A stretch of DNA of 64,000 nt, taken from assembly GCA_017962445.1 (NCBI GenBank), contig JAGCVI010000013.1:1-64000 (forward strand), given 5' to 3'. Positions 34,057 through 44,041 of this stretch are shown one piece after another. Below the pieces are notes generated by a model. That model saw only the letters and a program-made list of their open reading frames with translations. It searched no databases and was not told the origin of the DNA. How positions within the stretch are numbered: position 1 is the first letter of the stretch; each line of letters begins with the position of its first letter. Position numbers and translations under genes: made by a program. The DNA comes from Bacteroidales bacterium. GTDB lineage: Bacteria; Bacteroidota; Bacteroidia; Bacteroidales; P3.

Positions 34057-35376
34057 CTATTCACCCTGCCTCTCATATTTCCCCACTAAGCTCATGTACC
34101 ACATAATGAGCAGCAACGATATCGCCATACCCGACAACGAGAAAAGAAGTATCGCCAAACGGAAATCGTAGCAAGTTATTCCAACCACTATCGCGGCAAC
34201 TCGCAACGCAAGCAGTACTATATAAAACATGAATTCAGTGCGCTGCTTGGAGAAAATGTTGGATATAAACATCAACGACGATGACGTCAGCATGACATAA
34301 ACCCACGGCAAAAGACAACGGATATAATAACCACAGCCGTCCCACTGGCCTCCAAACAGAAATCCGAAAATGGCATCTGCAAACAGAAACAGGACAATGA
34401 AAAACGGCAGCGATACGATATTTACGTACTTTACGAAACTCATGATATCCGACTTGATGGTCTTATGGGCACGGACCTTCTCGGCCACACGGACATAGAG
34501 AAGCTTCTCGAAGGCTGTGTTGAAAATATTGATTGGACGGAACGTGAACGTCAATGCCAACGAGAAAAGTCCAACTTCGGCCTTGTCGAAATAGATAGCC
34601 AGCCAGAGGAAAGGCAAATTATACGACAGGCTATTTATCAAATCCTTAGGCATCGTAAAGAGCGGGAAGTTGCGAAACCGCCGCGACATGGCTTTACGTT
34701 CGCTTGAACTGATGTCACGGGGCAAATCAAGCTTGCGCAGCTTCAACAGATAGTTGACATTGCCGGCCACCTTGCCAAGTACCGTACCCAACGGCAGGCC
34801 TACAACATGTAGCGCCGACGAAGCAAGCCTCGGCAATCCGAAAAGAATCTTGAACACGACACCCGACGTTGCACCAACAACCTCAGACAACGCGATATGC
34901 CCGAACCTGCGCATACGGTTGAACAATGCCGCATACACACGCGTGGTTCCACAAAAAAACACCATCGGTGGTATCAACAAAGCGATGAACGACAGCGGCC
35001 ACACCGACAGCGAAGCCAGCCCTCCGCCGACAAGCCCTATCCGTCCACCGACAACCACGATCGCCAACACGCTCAACAAAACGAGCGAGATAATGGTATT
35101 GAGCCTCAGTGCAAGGCGCGACACAGCCATGGCCTCACGGTCGCTGTCGGCCAACACCACGGCCATTTCGTACTTGCAGGTCGAAACTATCACCAAGACA
35201 TCAATATAGGAATAAAAGATGTTGTAAAGACCAAAATCCTCAGGCGAAAACAGACGCGACAGAAGCATATAGGCTGCAAACGTGATGGCCTGTGCCCATA
35301 CGTTGCCCGATATGAGACTCAGCCCGTCCTTGAAGAAACTGGAATGCAGAAAACCTGTTTTCGTATCGCGTTTCAT
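34057..35376 (-). CDS. Polysaccharide flippase-like membrane protein (Wzx/MOP)
   Basis: 439 residues from ATG 35376 (MKRDTKTGFLH), one base from the end of the upstream gene; a longer frame would overlap that gene. About twelve membrane segments, with the MOP-type opening SGNVWAQAITFAAYMLLSRLF and PEDFGLYNIFYSY. It should flip lipid-linked oligosaccharide across the inner membrane for O-antigen or capsule. No glycosyltransferase cluster surrounds it, so its glycan is unknown. Confidence 0.85.
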   Translation of the reverse strand: MKRDTKTGFLHSSFFKDGLSLISGNVWAQAITFAAYMLLSRLFSPEDFGLYNIFYSYIDVLVIVSTCKYEMAVVLADSDREAMAVSRLALRLNTIISLVLLSVLAIVVVGGRIGLVGGGLASLSVWPLSFIALLIPPMVFFCGTTRVYAALFNRMRRFGHIALSEVVGATSGVVFKILFGLPRLASSALHVVGLPLGTVLGKVAGNVNYLLKLRKLDLPRDISSSERKAMSRRFRNFPLFTMPKDLINSLSYNLPFLWLAIYFDKAEVGLFSLALTFTFRPINIFNTAFEKLLYVRVAEKVRAHKTIKSDIMSFVKYVNIVSLPFFIVLFLFADAIFGFLFGGQWDGCGYYIRCLLPWVYVMLTSSSLMFISNIFSKQRTEFMFYIVLLALRVAAIVVGITCYDFRLAILLFSLSGMAISLLLIMWYMSLVGKYERQGE

Positions 35377-35377
35377 A

Positions 35378-37489
35378 TTATATCTCTCCGTTGTATTTGC
35401 GTACAACCCATTCAACTGTCAACAGCAGGACAATCAGTATGAAAACCCATGGAAGGTTGAGCATATTGATGTAGCGTGTCTCGCTATATATCACCGTCTT
35501 GATGTCGTCGCGCCGCGACAGCAACTCTGGCAGGCGGTCCAACTGGTGAGCGTCAACCATCACGCCTCCAGTGGTGGCAGCGACAGTGGCCAGCAGTGAA
35601 TGGTCGGCAACAAGGTTCAACGATTCAAGCTGCAAGTTCTCGACAATGAAGTTGCCCGAGGCAGTGTATGTCTTGCCGTTAAACTGAGTCGATGCTGTAT
35701 AGCTATAACTACCGGCAGCAAGAGTTCCGATGTTTAGACTATAGCCCGACGCACTGCGATTGAAAGTGTATCGTTTGGCCTGTTCTCCTTTCTGTTGAAT
35801 ACTGATATCAACATCAGGCGTGTTGACAGGCTCGTAGTTGTCATTGTACAGCTGTGCCTCGAATACAACTGATTCCGTCTCACTGAAGATATTCTTTACA
35901 TTGACATGGAATCGGTTCTTGTCGACACGCAACGCAGTAAACACCACTATTTTGTCAATCAAATCGTCAAAATCCGTATTCGTTTGGTTAGCCTGGTAGT
36001 CGGCAAGCCTCCATCGCCACAATCCCTCTCCAGCAATGAAAGAATAGCGGTGTTCCTGCTGACGTGTCATGGCGACCAGAGGAAGACCCGAATTCACAGA
36101 TCCTAACTTTGCCGAGAACAGAATCTGTGCGTTTCCGTCAAGCTTATATTCACCGAATGGCGAAAGCAGTGGTGGAAACCGCTCGATGCGCGAAGCGGCA
36201 TCCTCGTCCATGGTGAAGAAAGTAAAGCTGTTGTTAAACATCGGCGACACCTCGTTCTGTCTGTCGATGCGGGAATAAACCTCAAGTCCTGCATGCAAAG
36301 CGTTAAGCCTAGCAAGGTCGGTCTGTGCACCAAGCACAAACACTGCCGGAGTGCCGCTCTTCAGCAAGGCGGCGACATCTATGCCTGCATCCGCCACTTT
36401 CGACGGCAACTGGTGAAGTATGAGCAGGTCATAGTCCTTGGCGTTTTTGTTGAAGTCGCGTGCAAGGAACGTCTCAACCTCATAGTTGCCGTTGCGCTCC
36501 ACGGCACGACGCAGGGCAGCGACATCGGGATGAGGCACTGCCGAGATGATGGCAATTTTCTGGTGGCCGTCGATAACCTCTATGGGAACAATGCGACGGT
36601 TGTTGCGCACCGTATGCTCATCGCTCAGCGGAGCTATTTCGACAATATAATTGTGCAGCCCCGCCTTCTCGGCTTCAAGGACAATGCTCTCGGTTGTTGA
36701 GACATTGGCATCGTTAAAAGTTATCTGCTTTGAATACAGCCGCTTGCCATCACACAACACCGTCAACGTCGAGCTCTCGCCTTTCAGCCTGGTGGCACCT
36801 ACGGTAATGTCCATCGGGAAACTGTTGCCAAGATAGGCTATTCGGTTCGAACGAACGTTTGAAATTGAGGCGTCGCGATGCACCGTGGTGTCTCCCATGG
36901 CAACGGTATAGACTGGGTATGTCAGCGATTCCAGATTGTTCAGCGGACTGAATCCGCTGTTATATATTCCGTCGCCAGTCAAAATCATGGCACCGACATT
37001 GCGATGAAAGTATCGTTCCGACAGCTCGGAAAGCATCTGCGCCATGTCGGTGGTCTGCTCCGAAAAGAGTTGCGGATGCTCCTGCGACAATTTAGAACCG
37101 TAGCTGTAGCGATGCACATCATAATCCTTCGACAACTCGGCAACCAAAGCGTCCATCTCCGACTGGAAACCATCATGATAATAAGCTGAATCGGGGCTAT
37201 AATCGAGCGATTTGCTGTTATCTTCGGCAATGATGATAATAGGCTTCTCTTTGGTATTTACATCCTTTTTCACCAACGGCGCGAGGAACAGGAACGCTAT
37301 CGCAGCAACGGAAAGCGTACGCAATGCCGCCAGCCACCAACGACCTCGCAAAGGTTCATCGTCCGACTTGCGACGACGCAGAAAATACAACACCACACTG
37401 TATGCCACGCCCAACAGCAGACAGAACAGCAGAAAATACCAAGGATAGTCTAATATAAGTGACACGTTATATTCTTTTATAAATTGCAT
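35378..37489 (-). CDS. VWA-type membrane protein, function unknown
   Basis: 703 residues from ATG 37489 (MQFIKEYNVSL). Two N-terminal helices (about 12-36 and 50-67), then a von Willebrand A-like domain whose usual DxSxS is seen as AEDNSKSL, with ILTGDGIYNSG further on; beta-rich domains follow and a final helix (VFILIVLLLTVEW). This layout is found in Bacteroidota envelope proteins often annotated as VWA-domain or glutamine-amidotransferase-like membrane proteins. It is coupled to the flippase gene. Role unknown. Confidence 0.7.
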   Translation of the reverse strand: MQFIKEYNVSLILDYPWYFLLFCLLLGVAYSVVLYFLRRRKSDDEPLRGRWWLAALRTLSVAAIAFLFLAPLVKKDVNTKEKPIIIIAEDNSKSLDYSPDSAYYHDGFQSEMDALVAELSKDYDVHRYSYGSKLSQEHPQLFSEQTTDMAQMLSELSERYFHRNVGAMILTGDGIYNSGFSPLNNLESLTYPVYTVAMGDTTVHRDASISNVRSNRIAYLGNSFPMDITVGATRLKGESSTLTVLCDGKRLYSKQITFNDANVSTTESIVLEAEKAGLHNYIVEIAPLSDEHTVRNNRRIVPIEVIDGHQKIAIISAVPHPDVAALRRAVERNGNYEVETFLARDFNKNAKDYDLLILHQLPSKVADAGIDVAALLKSGTPAVFVLGAQTDLARLNALHAGLEVYSRIDRQNEVSPMFNNSFTFFTMDEDAASRIERFPPLLSPFGEYKLDGNAQILFSAKLGSVNSGLPLVAMTRQQEHRYSFIAGEGLWRWRLADYQANQTNTDFDDLIDKIVVFTALRVDKNRFHVNVKNIFSETESVVFEAQLYNDNYEPVNTPDVDISIQQKGEQAKRYTFNRSASGYSLNIGTLAAGSYSYTASTQFNGKTYTASGNFIVENLQLESLNLVADHSLLATVAATTGGVMVDAHQLDRLPELLSRRDDIKTVIYSETRYINMLNLPWVFILIVLLLTVEWVVRKYNGEI

Positions 37490-37664
37490 TAACGTGAGAA
37501 AACTGGTTTTATTATAAAGCCTCAAGTATAATAAACAAATGTCTCCCCTATATCCATGCAGCAAATCAGATGTCTATACCGGCCACCGTAGAACATGGCA
37601 ATAAAAAAATCATCCATGTCGCCAAAAATTTGTATTTTTGCAAAAATATTAAAGCTATAAACAC
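37490..37664. other. Divergent intergenic region of VWA and S46 genes
   Basis: AT-rich, 175 bases. It contains the -7 box for the S46 gene at 37633; no clear box for the VWA gene was found. Confidence 0.4.
37633..37640 (+). promoter_or_regulatory. -7 promoter element of the S46 peptidase gene
   Basis: TATTTTTG, an exact TAnnTTTG match, 25 bases before the ATG at 37665. It is the likely entry point of the long plus-strand run. Confidence 0.6.
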
Positions 37665-39797
37665 ATGAAGAAATTTATGATGCTGCTTGCCATGGCAGCA
37701 ATGACAATCAGTGCATTGGCCGATGAAGGCATGTGGATTCCCATGCTGCTTGGCCGCAACGAGGCCGACATGCAGAAAGCTGGTATGCGCATTTCGGCAA
37801 AAGACATATACGACATAAACAATGCCTGTCTGAAAGACGCTATAATACTTTTCAATCAAGGCTGCACAGGCGAATACGTCAGCGACGAGGGGCTGTTTCT
37901 CACCAACCACCACTGTGGCTACAGCTATATCACATCGCATAGCACCGTGGCTCACGACTACCTGACAAACGGCTTCTGGGCCATGAACCGCAACGAGGAA
38001 CTGCCATGCCCCGGACTCACCGCCACACGCCTTGTACGCATGGAGGATGTAACAGCACAGGTTCTTGAAGGCGTGACAGCTAACACGTCAGAAAGCGAAC
38101 GTGCGGCAATAATAGAGCAGAATATCGGCAAGATAACCACTGAGGCCGTAAAAGGAACTCACTATAAAGCAATTATCAAACCGTTCTACTATGGCAACCA
38201 ATATTTTATGTACGTCAACGAAGTCTTCACCGACGTGCGTCTGGTAGGTGCTCCCCCTTCGAATATCGGCAAATTCGGCGGCGACACCGACAACTGGATG
38301 TGGCCACGCCACACAGGCGATTTCTCCATGTTCCGCGTCTATGCCGACAAGGACAACAAGCCTGCCCCATATAGCACCGACAACAAGCCTTACAAGCCCT
38401 TGAAACATCTCGAAATCTCGCTTGACGGAGTGAAAGAGGGTGACTTCACATTCGTTTTCGGTTACCCTGGCACCACACAGCGCTATATCACCAGCGATGC
38501 AGTGGAACTGGCAGCCAACATCGAAAACCCCATTCGCATCGATCTACGCACCATACGCCTGACACACTATAAAAACGCCATGGAACAAAGTCCCGCACAA
38601 CGTCTGAAATACGCTTCGCGTGTGGCTAGCATAGCCAATGGATGGAAGAAATGGCAAGGCGAAACACAAGGCATCAACCGACTGAAAGGTGTAGAGAAGA
38701 AAAAAGATTTCGAAGCAAAATTCCAACAATGGGCCACTGGCAAACCTCAATACTACAATGTTCTACCTCAACTTAAAGATGCTTACAACACCCTGCGCCC
38801 AGTAGAGGTTGAACTGACTTACTTCAACGAGGCGGTGATGGCCAGCGACTTCATGAACCGCACCCTGTCGATGTGGCGTCTTGCCGATATGGACGACAAC
38901 GACAAGATTGTCGCCGCAGTCAACAAGATGAAGAACGACAACGAGAAATATTTCTCCGATTTCGAACAACACACTGTTGTCGATCGGGCCATCTTTATCG
39001 AGACGTTTGTTTACATGTGGCAAGCTGGCTATGCTCCCTATCTCGGCGAGACGACCCTGTCAAAATCAGCCATTGAGAAAAAGCTTGGCAAAATATACGA
39101 CGAATCGGTTTTAAACAATAAGACCAAACTGCAGAAACTCCTCGACAAATACACTGCCAAGGATTCAAAGAACATCAAGAAAGACCCTGCCGTGGCACTC
39201 TTCGACCAGGCCTACAACCTCGCCTACGACCCACAGAAACTGGCAGCCTATCGCAAAGCCAGCCAGGACATACAGCGCCTGATGCGCTCATACGTGAAAG
39301 GCATGATGGAAATGCAGCCTGATGTCAACTTCTTCCCCGACGCCAACCTGACGCTGCGCGTGGCCTACGGTCATGTTGAAGGCTTCCGCCCCAAAGACGG
39401 CGTATACTACAAACCCTACTCCACGCTGCAAGGCATCATGGAGAAAGAGAATCCTGACATCTATGACTATGTCGTCGAACCGAGACTCAAAGAGCTTTAC
39501 AACACTAAAGACTATGGCCGATACGGAACCGCTGACAAGGACATGCCCGTCGGCTTCATTGCCACCAACCACACCACCGGCGGCAACAGCGGCAGCCCTG
39601 TGCTAAACGCTGACGGTCAACTGATAGGCCTCAACTTCGACCGCTGCTGGGAAGGCACCATGAGCGACCTTCTCTTCGATCCCGACTACTGCCGTAATAT
39701 CTGCTTAGACATCCGCTACTGCCTGTTCGTCATCGACAAGTTCGCCGGTGCCAAGCATCTGGTTGACGAAATGACCCTCGTCGGCGGCAAACAATGA
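37665..39797 (+). CDS. S46-family dipeptidyl-peptidase, DPP11-like
   Basis: 710 residues with a signal peptide ending ISALA. The chymotrypsin-like triad is seen as TNHHCGY (His), GGDTDNWMWPRHTGDF (Asp) and TTGGNSGSPV (Ser). Eighteen residues after the catalytic Ser stands Arg (GLNFDRCWE). In Porphyromonas DPP11 this position is Arg, giving Asp/Glu preference at P1, and in DPP7 it is Gly, so a DPP11-type specificity is inferred. It would release dipeptides in the periplasm for amino-acid-fermenting growth. It is followed closely by pth. Confidence 0.9.
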   Translation: MKKFMMLLAMAAMTISALADEGMWIPMLLGRNEADMQKAGMRISAKDIYDINNACLKDAIILFNQGCTGEYVSDEGLFLTNHHCGYSYITSHSTVAHDYLTNGFWAMNRNEELPCPGLTATRLVRMEDVTAQVLEGVTANTSESERAAIIEQNIGKITTEAVKGTHYKAIIKPFYYGNQYFMYVNEVFTDVRLVGAPPSNIGKFGGDTDNWMWPRHTGDFSMFRVYADKDNKPAPYSTDNKPYKPLKHLEISLDGVKEGDFTFVFGYPGTTQRYITSDAVELAANIENPIRIDLRTIRLTHYKNAMEQSPAQRLKYASRVASIANGWKKWQGETQGINRLKGVEKKKDFEAKFQQWATGKPQYYNVLPQLKDAYNTLRPVEVELTYFNEAVMASDFMNRTLSMWRLADMDDNDKIVAAVNKMKNDNEKYFSDFEQHTVVDRAIFIETFVYMWQAGYAPYLGETTLSKSAIEKKLGKIYDESVLNNKTKLQKLLDKYTAKDSKNIKKDPAVALFDQAYNLAYDPQKLAAYRKASQDIQRLMRSYVKGMMEMQPDVNFFPDANLTLRVAYGHVEGFRPKDGVYYKPYSTLQGIMEKENPDIYDYVVEPRLKELYNTKDYGRYGTADKDMPVGFIATNHTTGGNSGSPVLNADGQLIGLNFDRCWEGTMSDLLFDPDYCRNICLDIRYCLFVIDKFAGAKHLVDEMTLVGGKQ

Positions 39798-39821
39798 TGT
39801 AATTAACGACACGTCTCAAAA

Positions 39822-40454
39822 ATGGGCTTTTTTAGCAAACTGTTTCATAAAGAAACCGACTCAAACGAAGACACAAGCATGAAATATCTCATTGTCGGGC
39901 TCGGCAACATCGGTGCCGAATATGAAGGCACGCGCCACAACAGCGGTTTTATGGTCGTAGACCGCCTTCTGCAAAGCTGTGCTTCGGCCAATGGAGCAAA
40001 ACCCACCTTCGTCCTTGAACGACACGCATACCGCGCCGAAACGAAATGGCGCGGTCGCACACTGGTGATTATCCGTCCCACCACATTCATGAACCTCAGC
40101 GGCAAAGCGGTGCAGTACTGGCTGCAAAAAGAGAAAATCCAACTCCAAAACATGCTTGTTATCGTGGACGATATCGCTCTTCCTCTTGGCAAGATACGGA
40201 TGAAAAAACAGGGTTCGGGCGGCGGCCACAACGGCCTCGCCAACATTGAAGAGCTCCTGCACACAAACAACTACTGTCGTCTGCGTATCGGCGTGGGCAG
40301 CAACTTCGGACAAGGTCTCCAGATAGACTATGTGCTCGGAGCCTTCAATGACGAGGAACGAGTTCAGCTCGAACCTGCTCTTGACAAGGCTGTAGAGGCA
40401 GTAAAAGCCTTTGTAACTCTCGGGCCTGATAGGGCAATGAACATGTACAACTAA
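39822..40454 (+). CDS. pth: Peptidyl-tRNA hydrolase
   Basis: 210 residues. It cleaves peptidyl-tRNA to recycle tRNA in the cytoplasm. The core starts at MKYLIVGLGNIG, with the catalytic His in TRHNSGF, VDDIALPLGKIRMK and GSGGGHNGLANIE all present. A 19-residue extension (MGFFSKLFHKETDSNEDTS) precedes the usual start; ATG 39879 would give the family-typical 191 residues. I kept the longer frame, but cannot decide between them. Confidence 0.93.
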   Translation: MGFFSKLFHKETDSNEDTSMKYLIVGLGNIGAEYEGTRHNSGFMVVDRLLQSCASANGAKPTFVLERHAYRAETKWRGRTLVIIRPTTFMNLSGKAVQYWLQKEKIQLQNMLVIVDDIALPLGKIRMKKQGSGGGHNGLANIEELLHTNNYCRLRIGVGSNFGQGLQIDYVLGAFNDEERVQLEPALDKAVEAVKAFVTLGPDRAMNMYN

Positions 40455-40460
40455 ACCACT

Positions 40461-41207
40461 ATGGCTCACCTGCTTTTGGATATCGGCAACACTCGCACAA
40501 AGGCCGTAATAATGGACAATGGGAAAGTACTGCAACGGCTTGTGTCCGATAATTTTAGCCAATTCGACCTGCATGCACTCGTCGAACACTACAACATCGA
40601 CGCAGCAGCAGCATCGGTTGTGGGTATGCAACCTGATTTCGGATGTCTTCTGGATTTTGTAAACCCATCACGATTCCATTTGCTCACGCATCAATCGCGG
40701 CTGCCGATTGCCATCGACTACGACACTCCGTCCACTCTCGGTATGGATCGCATTGCAGCAGTCGTCGGCGCACGTCAACTATGTCCTTCGTCGCCTCTGC
40801 TGGTTGTCGATGCTGGTTCTTGTATTACCATTGACCTTCTTGACGACAACAATTGCTATCAAGGTGGTGCCATTCTCCCTGGTCTACGAATGAAATTTCG
40901 TGCACTGCACGAATTCACCACCGCTCTGCCAGATATCACACTGACTCCTGACGAACTCAACGGCTCAACACCGCAACAACTAACAGGCAAAAGTACACGA
41001 GGCTCAATTACATCTGGCGTATGCAATGCTACATTATTTGAAATACAGGGGTTTATCGCTGAATATAATCGAGCGTTCCCTTCCCTTAAACTTTTTTTAA
41101 CAGGCGGCGACGCAGATTTTTTTGCTAATCAATTATTTTTTCCGAAATTTGCAACGCCTGATTTATTAATGATTGGGCTTGACAAAATATTGGAAATGAA
41201 CATATAA
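40461..41207 (+). CDS. coaX: Type III pantothenate kinase
   Basis: 248 residues; phosphorylates pantothenate in CoA synthesis and is the acetyl-CoA-insensitive, K+-dependent form. Motifs: LLLDIGNTRTKAV (phosphate loop), TPSTLGMDRIAA and VVDAGSCITIDLL, then YQGGAILPGL. Six bases after pth. It is followed by OM protein, TPR and lptC genes, an order I recall from Bacteroides. Confidence 0.93.
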   Translation: MAHLLLDIGNTRTKAVIMDNGKVLQRLVSDNFSQFDLHALVEHYNIDAAAASVVGMQPDFGCLLDFVNPSRFHLLTHQSRLPIAIDYDTPSTLGMDRIAAVVGARQLCPSSPLLVVDAGSCITIDLLDDNNCYQGGAILPGLRMKFRALHEFTTALPDITLTPDELNGSTPQQLTGKSTRGSITSGVCNATLFEIQGFIAEYNRAFPSLKLFLTGGDADFFANQLFFPKFATPDLLMIGLDKILEMNI

Positions 41208-41260
41208 AACCACCTTTTCGCACCATATTGGTTCGGCAAAGTGGCAAAAACAATAGAATA

Positions 41261-42622
41261 ATGTATAAAAAGGGACTAAAAAGATGGTGCATCTGTTGTC
41301 TGCTGGCTATCGTCGCATTCTCAGCGTCGGCCTATGCCCAGAACGGCATCAATTCGCCCTATTCGCAATATGGCATCGGACTCAACAACATGCCCTACAA
41401 TATGCCTGCTTTTGCCTCATTAGGCGGTGTGGCATACTCCCGTTCCGCATCAAACATGGTGAACCCGTTCAACCCCGCCTCGTACGCTTCAATTGGCATG
41501 GAGTCGTTTGTGTTCGACATGGGTCTTAACATTGAAACATCCAAGCTTTACAACAACAACGAATCACAATTCGACGCTGATGGCAACCTCGGCTACCTCG
41601 CCTTTGGATTTCCCTTAACCAAATGGTGGAAAACAGCAATTGCTGTGATGCCGATGTCTGATGTCGACTATCAGTCGACCTACACAACAGTCCAACCTCC
41701 TGCCGGCGAAGTCAAGACTCTCTATGACGGCACAGGTGCTGTAACACAGTTTATGTGGGGCCACGCCTTCAACATCCTGGGTAATAACAACGCAACCAAG
41801 ACTCAGATGCGTGCCGGTTTCAACGTCAACTACCTTTACGGTAATATCTCGCGCGCCATTAGTAACGAATTCTCCGGCAACGACACAACCTATTTCATGA
41901 ACTCACGCCGACAGAAGGAGACATATCTTAAGAATGTCACCTTCGACCTTGGCCTGCAGTTCGACCAGCCCCTCGGCGAGAACCACCGTTTATCAGCGGG
42001 ATTTGTCATCAAACCGCCTCGTAAGATGACCGTCAAGGACAATGCTCTTGTATACACTTTCGTAACTAACGCCGCCACCGAGTACATGCGCGACACCATT
42101 TTCCCTGCCGACGGCAATGACAGCGAGTATGAAAGTACCCTCGAGCAACCTTTCACAACTGGCATCGGACTCTCTTTTCAGCGAAACGACCGTTGGCTCA
42201 TTGCACTCGATGCCACTTTCTCTCCATGGAACGGACTGAAATACACCGAAAACTCCTCTGTGGCTATTTTCGGACAAAGCCCAATGCGCTATGACAATAC
42301 CTACAAACTGGCGATTGGCATGCAACTGCTTGGCGATAAAAACGCAGCAAAATATTTTCGCCGTATAACCTTCTCGGCTGGTGCACACTATGAGAATGGG
42401 CGTCTCAACCTACAACTTGTCGACAACAGCCAGTATCGGCTTGACGAGTGGGGTTGTGGCATAGGGATGTCCCTTCCCATGCGCAAAGGACGTTCTGTGC
42501 TTAACCTCTCCTTGTCCTACTCATCATTTGGCACCGCTGACCTCCTGCGCCGCGACGCACTACAGTTCGGCATCGCCATCGGCAGCTGCGAAAGCTGGTT
42601 TGTGAAACGTAAATTTAACTAA
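41261..42622 (+). CDS. Outer-membrane barrel protein, FadL/PorV-like
   Basis: 453 residues from ATG 41261; the TTG-started frame adds eleven residues. A basic N-terminus and hydrophobic stretch ending SAYAQ is the signal. The mature start NGINSPYSQYGIGLNNMP followed by ASYASIGMESF is typical of a Bacteroidota OM protein family conserved next to coaX. Alternating strand pattern throughout; terminal residues KRKFN. Substrate unknown. Confidence 0.75.
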   Translation: MYKKGLKRWCICCLLAIVAFSASAYAQNGINSPYSQYGIGLNNMPYNMPAFASLGGVAYSRSASNMVNPFNPASYASIGMESFVFDMGLNIETSKLYNNNESQFDADGNLGYLAFGFPLTKWWKTAIAVMPMSDVDYQSTYTTVQPPAGEVKTLYDGTGAVTQFMWGHAFNILGNNNATKTQMRAGFNVNYLYGNISRAISNEFSGNDTTYFMNSRRQKETYLKNVTFDLGLQFDQPLGENHRLSAGFVIKPPRKMTVKDNALVYTFVTNAATEYMRDTIFPADGNDSEYESTLEQPFTTGIGLSFQRNDRWLIALDATFSPWNGLKYTENSSVAIFGQSPMRYDNTYKLAIGMQLLGDKNAAKYFRRITFSAGAHYENGRLNLQLVDNSQYRLDEWGCGIGMSLPMRKGRSVLNLSLSYSSFGTADLLRRDALQFGIAIGSCESWFVKRKFN

Positions 42623-42697
42623 AACCTTACCTCCTTTGCAATAAATCAAATAGAAACAATACTAAACATACAACAAGCAACATAAAAAACAACAGAG

Positions 42698-44023
42698 ATG
42701 AAAACGACCAAAATTTTAGCACTCGCTGCAATCCTGATGACGACAGTCCTCTCTGCCAACGCCCAGAAATGGGGCAATACACCTGAAGACAGTATCAACT
42801 GTAGAAAAAACTCAAACCTCTACCGCGATTATTACGACAAGAAAGAATACCTTGATGCCTATGAATTTTGGGCAGAATGCATCAAGTCATGCCCTGCCAA
42901 CAACAAGAACCTGTATATCCGCGGTAGCGTGATTCTCCAGGCTAAATTTAACGCAGCAAAGGACGATGCAGAACGCGCTGCCGTTGTTGAAGAGCTCATG
43001 CATATGTACGACCTGAGAATCCAGTATTTTGGCGAAGCTGCTGAAGTGACCGCAAAAAAAGCTTTCGATCTTGAAAGAATGATGGGAACCTCCGCTGTCA
43101 ACAGATACTTTCCAATCTACGCTGAGGCAATGAGACTTGGTGCCTCTGAAATGGATCCTGCATACGTCGAACGCTTCTTCGACGCCACTGTGAGATATGT
43201 AACCTCCGGTAACGCCGACACCACACTTATAATCGACAACTATGATATCGCCATCGACGCTATCGACAAACAAATCGAGAAAGCCGGCTCCGACAGCGTA
43301 AAACTCAGCAAGGTGTATGGCGTGTTGGCCAATATCGAAAATCGATTCTCTCCCTTTGCTTCATGCGACGAACTCGTGAAGATATACAACAAGAAATTCG
43401 AGTCCAATCCCGAAGATATAAACCTGCTTAAAAAGATCACCTCTATTCTCAGCAAAAAACGCTGCACCGACACCGAGCTGTTCTTTGCAGCCACAGAGAA
43501 ACTTCACAGCCTTGAACCCTCACCGAATACTGCATACCTGATGGGTACAATGTGCTACAAAAAGAAGAAATACAATGATGCTATCCGCTATCTCAACGAC
43601 GCGCTCAAAGATGCCACAGAACAGAAAGACCGTTACAGCATGTACATCCTCCTTGGTTACAGTTACTCGGCCACCAGCAGCTACTCGGCATCCCGCGCCG
43701 CATACCAGAGCGCTGCTCAGGTTGACGGAACCAAAGGTGAGCCTTACAGAATGATTGCCCAGCTCTATGCTTCCAGCCATCGTAGCATTGACGACGGTCT
43801 CGGCGGAGCCACCGCTTACTGGGCTGCTGCCGACATGGCCAGCCGTGCCATCAGCGTCGACTCGTCACCCGAGAATGTCGAAGCTGCACGTAAACTTATA
43901 AGCTCCTACTCCTCGCACTTCCCGAAACAGAGCGATGCCTTCATGCTCGACATCATCGACGGACAGAGCTACACAATCCCTGGTTGGATAGGCGTCACCA
44001 CCACAGTGCGCACACGCAAATAA
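42698..44023 (+). CDS. Exported TPR protein
   Basis: 441 residues with signal peptide ending LSANAQ. Helical TPR pairs throughout, with clear units such as AYLMGTMCYKKKKYNDAIRY and LLGYSYSATSSYSASRAAY. Probably periplasmic. Its position between the OM barrel gene and lptC suggests a role in envelope assembly. No closer identification. Confidence 0.78.
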   Translation: MKTTKILALAAILMTTVLSANAQKWGNTPEDSINCRKNSNLYRDYYDKKEYLDAYEFWAECIKSCPANNKNLYIRGSVILQAKFNAAKDDAERAAVVEELMHMYDLRIQYFGEAAEVTAKKAFDLERMMGTSAVNRYFPIYAEAMRLGASEMDPAYVERFFDATVRYVTSGNADTTLIIDNYDIAIDAIDKQIEKAGSDSVKLSKVYGVLANIENRFSPFASCDELVKIYNKKFESNPEDINLLKKITSILSKKRCTDTELFFAATEKLHSLEPSPNTAYLMGTMCYKKKKYNDAIRYLNDALKDATEQKDRYSMYILLGYSYSATSSYSASRAAYQSAAQVDGTKGEPYRMIAQLYASSHRSIDDGLGGATAYWAAADMASRAISVDSSPENVEAARKLISSYSSHFPKQSDAFMLDIIDGQSYTIPGWIGVTTTVRTRK

Positions 44024-44041
44024 TCACTCTAAGTGAACATA

